A DNA stretch of 64,000 nt from Podocnemis expansa (GCA_007922195.1 ML682007.1:14128954-14192953), one strand, 5' to 3'; shown: positions 1-13,060, counted from the stretch's first letter. The notes: generated by a model not told the origin, from the sequence alone. Numbers and translations: made by a program.

Positions 1-3000
1 TACCCAGGTTGTTCTGATGGGGCACTACTGACCCAAACATTTTTTCACCTTGTTTAGTTGCATCGCCGCAGCCTGGCCTGGCCTGGCATTAGGAGTTTGG
101 GAAGGGACAACAAAATAATTGTTATGGATCTTGCAGCCCAAATTTAATTGATTTTAGCAAAAACGAATTGGGGAGGGAGGAAACTTGAAAAAAGTGGTGT
201 GTGCATTTGAATGGAACTTATTTTCTTTGCACTTTTCCCTTTCCCCTATTATTTAACTACTGAATCCAGAGCAGCCTGCAATATTTATCAGGAACCACTG
301 CATGCCAAATAGCTGCCACATATCATTACAAAACATGGAGAGACAAGGTCTCTGCCAAGGAAGTGCAGAGAGAAAGTATGTCCGATTTACTCTCCTTTAA
401 CTAGTCTCTCTCAATTTTCCCTTCTTCCTCCCTCCTTTCCCTGTCACATTCTATCCATCTCCTCTTTATTTTCATGCTCTTTCTTCTAATCTCTTCTTCT
501 CTGCCTTTTGTGAGTAGTATCTCCTCCCTGCTCCACCTTTTTTTGTCCTATTTCCACTGTTCTCCTTTCTCCAGTCCTGTGATCCCGTCTGTTATACACT
601 GCAACTTCACCTGCACGCTCTCCTTCTGTTCTCTCTTCACCTCCTATTCCTGAGCTTCTTTGCTCCCACCCCAGACTCTTGCTTAGATCCTCCTGCCTCC
701 CTCCTGGAATTTCAGACCTGACATAGGAGGATTTTCTACTGTTACCTAATTATTAGACGTTAATTAATTGTGGACAGCCCCTGCACAGCTGTACAAGTCA
801 ACTTCCCTCAGCCCAGACTCAGTTGGTTGGCCACAGACTGAGTCCCTGTGTGCTCTGGAGTATAGCAAATGCTAGCATGCCAGGGAAATGGATGAAAAGG
901 GGACAGAGTTGTTTATCACACCAGCCATAGTGGAAGGGAAGCATATGCTACCCCTGTGTAAATATGTGCAATGAGCCTGCCTGCCCTCCCCCCTGGCCCA
1001 TGAGAATCCCAGGAAGCATTTTGTCTAGCTGGGGCAGATGGTTTCAGCTGTGATTTTTCAGAAGGGCTCAAGTGAGCAAGGAGCACAAGCGCCACGAATT
1101 TTCATCATTTCAAGCACAGGGACTTTTGAAAATCCCACTCTAAAGCATCAGCCTAATCCTTATTATGGGAGAAGATGACTTTCTGGTACAAGCATCAGGG
1201 CTGAAATGTGCTGACTCACAGGAATTGCTTGTAGTCCCAAGTGGATCAATTTCCTACTGCTGGGCTAGATAAATTGCCTTCTGTGGAGTATACTGCATGG
1301 GTGGTTTCTACATGAGATCATGGTGCTGTCTGTTGTGTGTGGCTGTTAAAAGGTCCCAGGATGCTTTTTGTAAGGGCTAGGGCTTACTTGGCTATACTTG
1401 ACCAGAATCCCCCCAGCCCCAGTGTTGTGCAGTGTGCTGTCTGCTCCCTTCCTCCCGAGGTGGCTCCATGCTTCCCAGCTGTACTCCTGCTTTGCGATGG
1501 AATGTGCTGTAAGAATGTAAAGTATGAGGAGGAGGATGCTGAGGCCTCCCTCCTCTCTGCCATTGTACAAACTCAGCAGTAGCTTGCAACCCTGGAGATC
1601 TGCCTCTGTCATTATCACCGAGAACCCAAAGCACATACAGAAATCACAGCATCTTTCTCCACAACTTTACACCTCCTCCCCTTCACACACAGCACTATGC
1701 ATCTGACCGCAACCTGTAGCCTTGCTTATGTTTCTTTCATGGGATGGGGGGTAGCTTACCTGGTGCACAGTGCTTCTGAGAAAGGGGTGGCTGGCAACTC
1801 TGGGACTTGTGTTCACGTCAGGTAGGAAACTCCTCTGCTGTCGCAGCGGAAGCAGTGGAAAAGAGGAGTATCAGAAATGCTGCAGGTTTCACTCCCTGGC
1901 TTGACGCCTGTGCTTGACTGCTGCAGTTCTCCCTCTGTGCTGACAGTTGGATTCTCCTGCTCCTGGCTGCAGCTCTCTCTGTAGAGAGGTGACAAGTCAC
2001 GACATGCAAAGCAGGTTGTTGAAACCATTCCAAAGAGGGTACTTTGCAAGGGAAGCCAGTATGAATTTGAAGGTATCTGGATTATACTAACTCTATAGCT
2101 TCTTTCAGCCTGTTTATTGATAGGTGATAATGCACACATATACATACCAGTAGATGACAGAGCTTAAAAATAGATGTGAGACAATCACCTGATGGGCAAG
2201 AGAATTAGTAAAGAAGAACAAGCAACCTGTTTGATGTGCCAGCAGTCTGTCAGCACTGCTGCAGGAGTTAAGTTAATTACGTTAAAAAGGTTTTCTTCTA
2301 GTCAAATGGTTAAACTGAATGACCTACTGTCTACTGGACTCAGCTGAACAGACTTCTGTTTATTTTGAGGCTTCTATTGCCAAGGAAACGGTGGACTGTG
2401 GTGAAGTGGGATCAGAAAAACTACTGGAAGAAAAGCAGTATTTCTTTCTTTCTTCCCAGATCTCGGCTTCATGCTTTTATGGGTTTGGTTCTTTTGTTGG
2501 CTGCATTACAAGGGCAAGGTTTTAACCTTTATCAAATTCCAGATAAATTTATTTCCATCCTCTCATCCAGGCAGCCTCTTTGGGGTCCATTATGGTTCCT
2601 ACTTCACAGGTCAGGAGGGAGGCTGGATGTTGTTGTGGTGGCCTGACTTGTGGTTGCAAAACCCCACCCATTCTTCACTTTCAATCTCCTAAGGAGAACC
2701 CAGCACAAGGTCCTCTGGCTTATAGCCCTGGCCCTTGGCTGGAGTACCCACCAAATGTTTAGGTTTTAGGCCTCCTGAGAAATGGCGCAATCTTTGACCC
2801 ACAGCCTCAGAGCTGGGCAAGCAACAATAATTTGTGGTTCCACCCATCTGGGCAGGGCACAGCAAGCAAAGAGTGTATAGCAACAACAGTCTTCTGCAGG
2901 CAAGGCTAGGGTGACCACCTTTTCAAGAAGCAAATGCAGGACACATGCAGGAACCCTACACCTTTCGTGCCCTATGTTTTTCTCCACCTGTCCCTGAGGC

Positions 3001-4689
3001 CCTTCCCATACCTTTCCTCTCCACACAGCCCCACCAAGTTCCCCTCCTCTTCTCCCCAAGTTCCCACTCCTTGGCCAGGCCAGATGGCTGAATCAGAGCC
3101 GAGCCATGGTAAGCGTCACTCAGAAAGTCTGGCCTGCTTTGGGGTGGCTTGGACCATCCAACTTCCCTGGGCAGGTGGAAGATCTGAGGCTTTGCACAGT
3201 GGTTCAGTTTCCCTGGGTGGCTCTCACTATTTCCTAGCTTCTGGCCCCTTCAAGGACAGGGCTTCAGTGGTGGGTGAAGGGGAGGAGCAGTGGGTGAGGC
3301 CCCCTGGTGATGGGGGCTAAGGTGGGCACACCAGGTAGAGGCTGGCATTGCCTGGAGCCTGGGGCAGGCGTGGAGTAGCCCACATGGCGGTCTGGGACAA
3401 ATGTCATTCTGGAGTCATCAGTCTGGGGCTTGGACTTGAACTCTTGTGTTTCAGAATTGTTCTGCCCAAGTCGAGATGGGTGGTCATCTTACTTCTGGCT
3501 TAAGTGAGGATGCAGTGAAAGGAGGTAGGGGGACCCAGGCCCACCCCTCTTTATCAAATCACAGTCCAGGACCCTAGCAGCAACAGGTGATCCCTCTACT
3601 GGGTAAGTTGGGAAATTTAAGATCATTGCCTCATGCCCTGGTCACAGAACTGACTAACATCTGGTTTCTCATGGCTACTTCCTACTCAACTCTGCTGGTG
3701 TCTTTCCACCCCCTATGGACTCTCACCTGCAGTCTGACGCTCAAGTGGCCCTTCCTCCATCATCTCCCACGTCCTTCTGTCTCGTGGACCAGAGGGGCAC
3801 TGGACTGCACCATGGTGAGTTCTGGACCTTGTGGAGGGTTTGGTTCTCTCATAGGGACATCTGCCTCCTTCCCTGGTTTACTGACAGATGAAGTGAGAGA
3901 GTGGGCACTCATACTTCCTGCACCACCTCTGCATGTCCACCAAACGGACTGGAGTGGGATCAGCTGCATCCACGCAGGAAGTATAGTGATTTCTCCTTCT
4001 TGGGTCCAGAGAAGGCCACTCAGCCTCATTGCAGGGTAGAACACACCTGGATATTGAATGTTTGGTACTGAAGCACCATCTCACTGAGGAGCATGACTGC
4101 AGGTGAGAGGAACTCCCCAGGGCTGTAGAGTGTAATGTGAGGTCTTCTCTTTGCTTTCAAGTGGCTCTGGTGACAGTGAATGGAAGGGAGTCTACACAAG
4201 AAGATGCTGTTGTAGTGGAAGCATTCCCATGACACAAGCAGCACCTCTGAATTAGGGATAAGTTGGCTTCAGGAAACTTTGTGAAGCATCCATAAGTTTA
4301 GATGCTTCCATGTATTTTCTAAAACTCTTTAACCTGACAAATTTGATTGCAAGACCCAAGGGAATAGGCTTCTGTGAGAGAACTGTAGCATGTTTGGTCC
4401 TGATGGAAATTCTATGAAAGCTGATGTTCTGTATGGTATCATCTTCCCTAGAAAAAGTGAGTGTGCTATACATGTTAAAATCCTAAAACAGCTAAGGCAA
4501 ACTGTAGTTTTAACACATTAGATGGTCAAGGGGTTTCTGGTCAATCTCTTGGGTAGATAAAGCACTTAAAAAAAAAAAAAAAAGCCCACCTCACATACGT
4601 TTTTTCCTAGTCTATCCAAGGCTTCACAATGCTTTATTTCTTCTTGTTCAGCCACAAATTGGAAATCAAAAAAAATCATAGAGCTATGC
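1..4689. other. Unassigned intergenic DNA
   Basis: Apart from a pyrimidine-rich tract (about 400-700), a possible MITE end (2905) and an A-run (4568-4583), nothing is recognised. The longest open frame (3587-4039) has no family resemblance I can see and no exon-like boundaries. Confidence 0.6.
2905..2955 (+). mobile_element. Possible tagggtgac MITE end
   Basis: gctagggtgaccacctttt followed by gcaaatgcaggaca resembles one terminus of the same MITE group. It is short, so confidence is low. Confidence 0.35.
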
Positions 4690-5864
4690 ACTTCAAAACA
4701 AAGCTGCTGCTGCTGCTTCTTCCATATGGCTTGGGTAGGCAGCAACGATTACAAATATATATCTACATTTGACAGGCAACGCCTTGCAATGACAATGAGC
4801 TGATAAATGGCCTTCAGGCCCCTGGCAAAAGAACAAAGGGGGTGCTTAGCTATGATGTGCTCCATCCCTTGTGACTGGTGACCACAGTCACATAGAAGTT
4901 TTTGCTTCATCTCTGCCATGAGATGTCCTGAAGTGATTCAATCTGCACTAGTCTTTCTGATAGAAGTCAAAACCTGGTGGTTCCTTGGCAAGGTCGGTCA
5001 GAAAGCTGAATGTGGCTCTCTGTTGAGCCTCAGCACTGAAGTTGAGTGGAAGAGTCTTAATGTGGCTTCAGTGAGGGTTGCGGGATTTAAATCCTGTTTT
5101 TAGTCAAGCTCTGTAGGTCATTGTGCAGCAGCAGCTTTGTGTTTGCTTTGACATGGTTAAGAAAGTAAGATGTCTAAGCAGCTCTTCTAATCTGTGGAGG
5201 CTAGTTGTATGATAGGGCTAGGAGCAAGTCAACTGGAGTTCATGTGAGCACCCCTGATGTTATGCACATGGCAGTATTGAATATCAAGCAGTTTAGTGTG
5301 ACTGCTGTGAGACCACACTGGCAACGGTATTCAGCCACTGAATGTACGAAGGTAATTGTTGCAGTTTCTAGGGCCTGTGAATCAGAGCCCCATGATTTCT
5401 GTCCAGTTTTCTAATATGTGCAACAAAAGACCTGAGCTTATCGAAGATACACTTCAAGGTCTGGATGGTCAAATTCCGGTCCAATGTAGAACTGAAAAAC
5501 TTTGGGTTAGCCTAATTGCTGACATTCTGCTAGCAGAACTGCACATTGAGCTTCCATTTTATTGTTCAGATGGAAAATGCACACCACAATTATTTTTGGG
5601 TTAAGGCTTAAGTTTCCAGCATTAGAAATAATCAGTTATTATATTAAAATTTCGGGTTAGGGTGCTGGTGATGGTATAGAGGCTTGTGTGCTGAGCAACT
5701 AGGGTATTGGCACTCATATACACAAATTTCCTCCACTCTGTTATCGGTATATCCACAGTATATAAATTAAAAAGCATTGGGGACAGTCCTGAGGGATGCC
5801 CAGATTAAGAGTTCTTACCAACCAATCAATGAAATCAGCAAAGCAGAAAAACAAGTTCAAACTG

Positions 5865-5870
<6 letters not shown>
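4690..5870 (-). pseudogene. Decayed LINE reverse transcriptase (Jockey/RTE-like)
   Basis: Read on the minus strand, fragments in several frames follow the order of a non-LTR reverse transcriptase C-terminal half. A GIPQDCP segment (near 5790) corresponds to the conserved xVPQG motif. It is followed by a degenerate region where the YADD catalytic box should be, then FHLNNKMEA, a SVAEY block, KPPGFDFYQKD, and finally LCDCGHQSQGMEHII ending NVDIYL with a stop at 4749-4751. The terminal DCG-x-MxHI block resembles the C-terminal zinc-knuckle-like region of Jockey/RTE/I-type elements. The catalytic aspartates are not preserved and there are many frameshifts and stops, so it is dead. The exact clade is uncertain; it is not CR1. 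Confidence 0.7.

Positions 5871-5896
<26 letters not shown>
5868..5896 (+). repeat. CT dinucleotide microsatellite
   Basis: About fourteen CT units interrupt the 5' side of the decayed LINE. Confidence 0.95.
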
Positions 5897-8800
5897 GATG
5901 CACGTTTCTGAGAGGGAGTGCAATGCTCCCCTCATTTAATTATTTGAAGAATTAGTCTTTCTGTAGCCTAGGATGACACTTGTTTATGTTAAATAGAAAC
6001 ATCCTGAAAATGTAAGTAGAAAATAGGTATTTGGGCTTGATAATAGTAAGGCCAGCTGAAGCATGAGTGAAGTGAAGTGAGATGATTTTAGAGGCAAATC
6101 AGAGATAAGCAGGACATAATCCTGGTCATATTGTATATATGTTTTGATTATAGCAAATACTTTAGAGAAAATGTGCATGTTTTGGAAGAATGCTACTGGT
6201 ATGGATGGTTACTGGAATGGTATTTACAGAGATGTTAAGTTAAATGATGTTTAATATTAACTAGCCAATGAGAAGTAGAAAACATTTCATTACGATAGTG
6301 GAAACACTGATATGTAAAAGGTAGGCTTAATGGTAATTAATTAAGGGATGTTATTATATGTGAATATATATAAAGAAAGGTAGATCAGCACACTCATCCA
6401 CCACCATCAGGATGCTCTTGGAGAAAGGTTTATAGATCGATTCTTCTCATCCCAGGACTGATTGCCCTGGAAGCAGTGTATTGTTATATTGTAGTGCCTG
6501 TTTGCTTTAACTAATTATTTTACTGTAACTGCACCAGAGGCCCGAGCTTTAGAGTTCAGTTTGGTTCTATTACTTATTATAAAGTAGTCATTGGGAAGAC
6601 AAAAATTCAGATTACATTCCTTTCAAACTGCAGGAACTATTTCATCATGATTTTTCTTTGTGCACCAGCACAAACCTCCTTTCTCCATGCTGGCATCTAT
6701 TCATCTCACCAGCTCGCAGCTTCATCTTTCAGGTGGCACCAGCAGCAGAGGATAGGCAGTTAATAAGGTTAACAAAGGAAACAGATTCATTCACTTAGGA
6801 CTGTTGCCAAATCCTGGAGTTTTTTCTTAATTTTTGCTTTGTTCATACCACTCCCCTTGACCACAATGGGAGTTCTGAACAGAATTTCTGGATCTGCCCC
6901 TGCAATAATAATACATCTCTATTCATCCCAAAGAATTTTGCAAATATTGTTAACTATGTACATTGTACGGAAGCAGCATTTCCTCCACTCTTGAAGTGCA
7001 GCCATCCCTAGGGTGACTATATGTCCCAATTTTATAGAGCCAGGCTCAGTGTTCGAGGGCTTTGTCTTATGTAAACAACTATTGTCTCCCACCCCCTGTC
7101 CCAGCTTTTCACACTTGCTGTGTAGCCACCCTCGCCACTGCTAGGCTGGAATGCAGCAGACATATGAAAGCAAACAGCAACAGCATACACCAGTTTAAAA
7201 CAGGACAATACTGTCATGGAGTTTCGAGTGCACTGAGCAGCCTATGTACAGTCAGAAAGCCAGAAAGGTCAGAAATAACTTGTCCCAAGCTATTAGCAAA
7301 CTCCTCTTCTACTCTGCCCTCTTACTATCTGTCTAAAGTGACATACCCTAAGGTAGATAAGTGTGTTTGTGTGGGTGCATGAAGAATTTACATTTAGCAC
7401 CACTCCTCTCAGTCTACCTCGTTCAAACCTTGCTTCTGGCACACACTGAAGAGTCCTCACTGCCCTTCATGAGTTTTACCCTTCCCAACTCCCTCTGCAT
7501 CTTTCTGTGGCTAACTCCTGCCCACGTCATCAGTAATAAATCCTCCTCACTTGCTGCCTCAGATGTCTTCCTCCTGATAATGCTCAGCAGGATGGATGCT
7601 TCTCAGCACCCCATAAATACAGTATTTTTTTATGTGGCTGTTTGGAAACACACTGAACATTTAACTAAAATGCCACTTTCTCCCTCCAGAAAGCTGTGGG
7701 TGTGACTACCTGCCCTCTCTTTCTCAAGCAAGCACACGGAGTATGTGGTTCAGACCATTCCCTGAGAACTCCTCCCCCCCCCCCGGCAAACAAAACCAAG
7801 AAGAAGCAATAACAGAAACCATTTCACCTAAGTACTGTTCCTGCAGAGCTGTTTCAAATGACACATACAGAGCCTTCCATGTAATAGGTTTTGGCTTGGA
7901 GCTATAATGGTCAAAGGGCTCAGCAAGTGTAATTCACTCCGATCCAACCTGGAAACACAAATGAAATGGAGAATTCCCCATTCTCCAGCCCCCACCCTCT
8001 TAGAAATTTGAGTTTTCTGTTGCAGTGGGGCAAATGTAACTCGGTACTTGAAGTGCCGCGATCAAGAGAAACCCTGATTGTTCCCCCTGCAATACACACC
8101 CAGCAGAGCCTGCAAGCTTCAGTGGGAGTTCAATAACCACAAAAACCAGATTGCAGATCATCTGAGAGGGGAAAGCAAACATCAAAGCCACTGGGAAACT
8201 TCCCCACTGTGCCAAGGCAGGATGTTCTGTAGGGAATCCAAGAGTTCAGAAGCCCCCTGAGGGGACTGAAGCCCTGTAACACTCACCTTGGTTTTCAGGC
8301 TCAGAGGCACTTTCAGACCGGCTTCTGCTCTGGTCAGCACACACTATTGAAAAGTAGGAGCAGCAGAGCTGTAACTGTGGGAGGAAGGGAGTTCCTTCCA
8401 ACAGCTAAGAGAGAGAGTTTCCCTAAAGGAGGCGATGCTGTTGACCTGTCTATGGGGAGGTTGGGGGACCCCCCACCCCGATCTGTCTTTTTCGCTGAAG
8501 GCCTATGGGATCCTGAAAGGAGACACACACAGAGAAAAGCTCACAAAAAGGAGCTCCAAGTACCACCAAATCCACTGTCAGTTCCAGATATCTGTCAGGT
8601 CCCAGTCAAAATCAGGCATCCAGTACCAGGTGTGAAGGTTTGCAGAACAAGGTAGGACCCTGAGATAGTGAGGCTCCTGGACGCTCAGGTTGCTGCATGG
8701 GCACCCACATAGGACAAACTAAAGAAATAAGGACAATCATTTGCTTTACTTTTTTTTCCCCTCGTGATTTTTTTTTTTTTCGGACTTAGCACAGAGCTAT

Positions 8801-8933
8801 TTTGGGGCTGGACTTGAGCCCAGGTGAAGGAACATGGATTTCATCCAATCTGCCTCCCCCATATGCTTGGAGGGCTCCAAAGAGCTTTAAACAGCTGCCT
8901 TGGTGGTGGGGTTAAAAGCTTCTTTCTTAGGAT
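5897..8933. other. Unassigned intergenic DNA
   Basis: Only a short MITE (7010-7134) and C-runs are evident. No exon, RNA gene or further mobile element recognised. Confidence 0.55.
7010..7134 (+). mobile_element. Short MITE with tagggtgac ends
   Basis: ctagggtgactatatgtccc, then cccaccccctgtcccagc and ttcacacttgctgtgtagcc, ending accctcg, follow a common turtle MITE whose ends are inverted (tagggtgac / gtcaccctа-type). Confidence 0.7.
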
Positions 8934-9205
8934 ATGTCTACACTGCAGACCTTGCAGCAGCACAGCTGTATCCCTGCAGTTGTGCCAACTGCAAGATTTC
9001 CTGTATAGCTGCTCTGTGCCGACAGGCAAATTGTCCCCTGGGCATAATTAAATTACCTGCAGCGAGCACCAGTAGCTATGTTGTAGGGAGAGCATCTCCT
9101 GCTGACATAGAGCAGCTATACGGGCTGACACAGTATTTGTCCACCCTGGCATTTTTGTCGGTGAAACTTATGTCGGTCAGGGTGTTTTTTCACATCCCCC
9201 CGATG
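8934..9205 (+). mobile_element. Foldback MITE with tatgtctacac start
   Basis: It starts ggatatgtctacactgcag and near its other end has ttttgtcggtgaaacttat followed by ggtcagggtgttttttcaca, the central half of the palindrome. The far terminal repeat is lost. Confidence 0.65.
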
Positions 9206-10149
9206 TGTGGTGTTCTCACTGATCTCTTCTCATTGTCTGATACAACCCTCTTTTAGCAAAGCCTTTTTTTCTCCCCAAACAGCTGCTCTGTGGTCAGAGA
9301 TGACTCAAGATGAGTGGAACTGCTGTTTGTTTGTCACCCTGAACTCATGGAGACTCGCAGTTTCAGTATTTGCCAGTTCACTATAACCTAGTTTCATTGT
9401 GTGCTTGCTACAACCCCAGCTTTTCAAAGACCATGAGGTTGGCTTTAAAATCACAAGATGATGTAAAATAATAGATTTGGTGTTCTTTTTATTTGCCTTT
9501 TGCTTTTTGAACCTTTCGGTTGCACTGTGGTCACGTTTAGATGCTTTCCCCACACCCACGAGGACTAGAAATTTGCTCTTTCTTTATGAATGAAGGATGA
9601 AAATCATATACAGGGCCAGCCCAAGGGTTTTTGGCGCCCTAAGCAAACTATGATTTTGGCATCCCTCCCCCATGTGTTATAAGAGATAACACATTAATAT
9701 TTTTTAAATAGAGAAAAAATTCACTTCCATCTAATTTGATGCCGCTTAATGCCTGGCATCCTAGGAGACTGACTAGTTCACCTATATGGTTGGACTGGCT
9801 GAGATTACATATCTCCCTGACTCCAGGAGCTGAGACTTTAGGGAAAACAATAATTATGATGAGAGTCCTGACAAGATGCAGGATTGCATGCATTTCTGTC
9901 ACTGGTATGATATCATTTATGAAACTGGATTCACACAAGGAAATCGATGGGTGCCAGGGGACTGGATCTGGGGAAGGGGTGCATAAAAATGTGCCAGGCA
10001 CATTGCTGCAAACTTAAGAATAAGTGACTGCTGGGTACTCAATATCCATAACTTCTGCTACTGTCAGTGGGTGTTGTCAGCACTTATAACTTTCCAGGGT
10101 CTCATACCCTGGATATGGGCCGAGTTTCCTATTGCCAGGAATCCTGTCG
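9206..10149. other. Unassigned intergenic DNA
   Basis: Holds one hAT end fragment (9615); otherwise nothing recognised. Confidence 0.5.
9615..9670 (+). mobile_element. hAT MITE end fragment
   Basis: cagggccagcccaagggttt followed by ttggcgccctaagcaaac is a recognisable left terminus of a common reptilian hAT MITE. No matching right end was found. Confidence 0.5.
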
Positions 10150-10155
10150 AGGCAA

Positions 10156-10392
10156 GTTCCAAAGGGGAAGCCATGTTAGTCTAGTCCAGCAAAACAATCA
10201 AGGAGTCCCGTGGCACTTTCAAATAAAGACTAACAAATTTATTTATCGCATGAGCTTTCATGGGAGAAAATCCCACTTCGTCATCTTCAAAGTGTCTGAT
10301 GAAGTGGATTTTACCCCATGAAAGCTCATGCGATAAATAGATTTTTTTAGTCTTTAAAAGTGCCACTGGACTCCTTGTTTGTTTTGCTGTGC
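10156..10392 (+). mobile_element. Short palindromic Penelope-like copy
   Basis: It opens with gttccaaaggggaagccatg and contains the forward arm (ggcac...actaacaaatttattt) followed by the inverted arm with CTGATGA at 10296-10302 and GAAA downstream. A short duplication, aggcaa, flanks it (10150-10155 and 10393-10398). Confidence 0.8.
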
Positions 10393-10839
10393 AGGCAAAT
10401 ATCTGACAGATCTTTCCTTGGGAGAAAGAAAGGACTAATCATCAACAACTTGTCAAACACTGGCACCTGCAGTCTAACATGCTGCACTGCTCCTCTCCAT
10501 GGTCCTGCCTAAAATGTCATGGCTGAGGCAAAACTCTTCCCAGAGAGCCCAGGACTGGCACCCCTGTTTTGAAAGGGAGAGCTTTTCAAGCAGTGTTTGT
10601 GGAATTGCTTCTTGCTCATTCATGCAAGCATGTAAACAAGAGGTCAGTGGGTTGGGGTGCAGTAAGGAAACAAATAATATGAAGGGCAGGTTGGGGGCCA
10701 TGTGCAACATCACACATTCAAGAAGGTTTAAGGGAATTCAGGTTTCCTTCTCCCCGCTCCTTTCCCACATACACACTCATTCCTTCTAGCCGCCTCTCAG
10801 TCTGATACCCTCTTTCGCTCTATCTAACAATAGTAAATA

Positions 10840-10945
10840 TTTGAATTTTGGGGGAGCCCAAAGCCGCCATTTGTGCTGGGACCTGCCAAACAGAGAAAAG
10901 ACATAATCTCTGTCCAGAGGGGCTTTCAATGTGACTAATGGTGGG
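10840..10945 (-). repeat. Amniote SINE-like repeat fragment
   Basis: ccatttgtgctgggacctgc, aaagacataatctctgtcca and ggctttcaatgtgacta resemble the repeat at 17965. Confidence 0.4.
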
Positions 10946-11067
10946 GAGGGGATTAGAAGATGCACCTGCAAGTGTGGGGGGTGAAGTATTGCCACAGATT
11001 TGTCACTTAGTCAGATGGCCAATATGGTAGTGAAGATGAGCAGGGAGTAGTGGAGAAAGGGAGGAAC

Positions 11068-11292
11068 AGTTACAGCAGGGGTCTCAAACACGTGGCCCGT
11101 GGGCTGCATGCGGCCTGCAAAGCTATTTCCTGCGACCTGCAACAACACTATCGGTACTGAGATTTGCAATATTGTTGTATGATAAGGTTTCAGTGGTGTG
11201 GCACTCAGGCAAAACTAGTAGTCCTCATGCGGCTCTGTACTAGACCTTATGCAGCCCTCATGGTGATTTGAGTTTGAGATGCTGGAGTTACA
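11068..11292 (+). mobile_element. hAT MITE, about 210 bp
   Basis: Ends caggggtctcaaac and gtttgagatgctg are inverted repeats, flanked by agttaca on both sides. It belongs to the same family as the element at 30312. Confidence 0.8.
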
Positions 11293-12379
11293 ACTTGTCA
11301 TCTGCTCCCCCTTCTCCCCACCTATGCTCTCACACACACACATCCTCCCGCCCCCAGGGCAATGAGTAGGAGGATGGGAAGGAAGGAAAAGGGGAAGCAG
11401 ATGTGCTTGTGGGATGAAGGCTTTCAGTACTTGGTGTGCAGCTGCTGCAGGAAGGACAAGAGAGGGCGTGGAAGCTGGGCTGGGAGCCAGAGAGAGGCAG
11501 TACTAGCTCCTGCAGGGACCAGAACTGTAGTGGAGGTGGCAGGCAGAGCCGTAACGCTGGTTTTTGGTGCCTGGGGCGCATTCTGATTGGAACGTGCCCC
11601 GTGTCGGAGCTTGGAGCTGGCACTGCGAAAGCCGCCCTTTAACAGAGCAGCTCTATTGAGCTGCTCTGTGCTGCCCGGGGCTTTGCCCCGTTGGGGCCTG
11701 CCTTAGTTTGCTCTGGTGGCAAGGATAAGGTTGGGAAGGAGAACTGCTGGAGTTCATGGCCTGTGCAGGGAAAAGGAGGGGACAAAGTTCCTGCCACTGG
11801 AGGTTCAGTTGAGGGAGAATGTGTGGATGAATGTGTGGGAGAGGGGAGGAGCTGAATGGTCTGAGCTGGCTGCCTGGGGAGAGAGCAACACACTGAGGTC
11901 CCCCATTTGGACTCGAAAACTGCTCTGTAGCCATTTGGGCTCAGGCTGCTGTCCCAGCTCTGGGACCTGCCCCGCCAAGGGGGGAGAGGGAGTTCCAGCA
12001 TGCAGGCTTCAGCCCCATCCAGAATGTCTACACAGCAATTTTTGGTCCACAAACCTAAGTCAGCCACAGCCATGCTACAGGTCTTTTACCCCTGTGGATG
12101 TACCCAGAGTGACAGACTCAAAGGGAAAGCTAAAGGATGACTTGGTAACAGTTGATAAGTAGCTGGTAGTTGATTATGGTCTTTTCCATGTAGCAGAGAA
12201 AGGTATAATAGAATCCAGCCACTGGAAATTGAAGCAAGACACATTCAGACTGGAAATAAGGTGTAAAGTTTTAATAGTGAGGGTAATTAACCAACCACGG
12301 GAAACAGTTACTAGGGGTTGCTGTAGATTCTCCATCACTAGCGATTTTAAAATCAAGATGGTATTTTTTTCTCAAAACA

Positions 12380-12488
12380 ATATTCTTGGAATGAATTCGA
12401 GGGAGGTCTGTGCTATGGGCCTGTGTCACACAGGAGGTCAGACTAAGTGGCCATAATCATCCCTTCTGGTCTTGGACTCTGCGAATAT
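12380..12488 (+). mobile_element. CR1-type 3' UTR fragment
   Basis: The phrase caggaggtcagactaagtgg followed by cccttctggtcttgga matches the 3' UTR of a common reptilian CR1 subfamily. The octamer tail is missing or decayed. Confidence 0.6.
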
Positions 12489-12490
12489 GT

Positions 12491-13060
12491 AAAACAAACA
12501 ATGAGTCCTGTGGCACTGTTAAAGACTAACACATTTATTTATTGCATAGGCTTTTGTGATTGAAATCCTATCCATCTCTGCATTTCTATATTCACCTACA
12601 TCAGGAGTCGACAACCCAAAAAATAAGAAGGACCATTTTAAAAAATTCCTTCAATAACCAAACACTTTGAGACCTGCAAAGGGTGTAGCGTCCTGGTTGG
12701 AGGAACTGGGACAGGATTCCTGCTGCAGGGTCCCCTGGTGGTGGTGGGAGCCCAGAACCAGGAGCAGGCTGCCCACAGGGTCCTGCAGTGGTGGGAGTCT
12801 GGAGCCTAGTGTGGGCCACCTCTAGGGTCTCCCAGTGGCAAGGGGCAGGCCCGAGAGCCCAGGGTCACAAGGGGCAGCCAAAGAGCTGCAGATTGCAGAC
12901 TTCTGACCTGCATACTACAATTTCCATTTCATGCGTCTGATGAATTGGGATTATACTTAATAAAGCTCATGCAATAAATAAATTGGTTAGTCTTTAAAAA
13001 TGCCACAGGACTCCTTGTTTGTTTTGCTGAAATAAAGTAACATGGCTACCCCTCTTCAAA
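12491..13060 (+). mobile_element. Palindromic Penelope-like copy split by a hAT element
   Basis: The left arm (12491-12601) and the right arm (12906-13060, with CTGATGA near 12933 and ending tggctacccctcttc) are halves of one PLE repeat. A 304-bp hAT element with TSD separates them. Confidence 0.75.
12594..12913 (+). mobile_element. hAT MITE, 304 bp, nested in a PLE repeat
   Basis: The element (12602-12905) starts caggagtcgacaaccc and ends gcagacttctg. The flanks acctacat and acctgcat match at 7 of 8. The copy at 46103-46412 is the same family. Confidence 0.8.

Larger units (their letters stand above)
10399..12379. other. Mostly unassigned, moderately GC-rich after 11320
   Basis: Contains the hAT MITE at 11068 and a SINE-like fragment at 10840. 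Phrases near 11545 (cagagccgtaacgctgg) look like a transposon terminus and those near 12025 (atgtctacacagcaa) like a decayed MITE, but neither has a partner end. Confidence 0.45.

Noticed and set aside
400..720. Pyrimidine-rich tract as a regulatory element or splice region
   Set aside because: It is long and unstructured with no adjoining exon; low complexity explains it.
3587..4039. 150-codon open frame as a possible gene
   Set aside because: No homology recognised, no codon or exon signals, and an overlapping antisense frame of similar quality.
10156..10392. Short dispersed repeats as tRNA-derived SINEs
   Set aside because: No A/B box pair is evident, copies are palindromic, and a longer copy contains Penelope GIY-YIG sequence.
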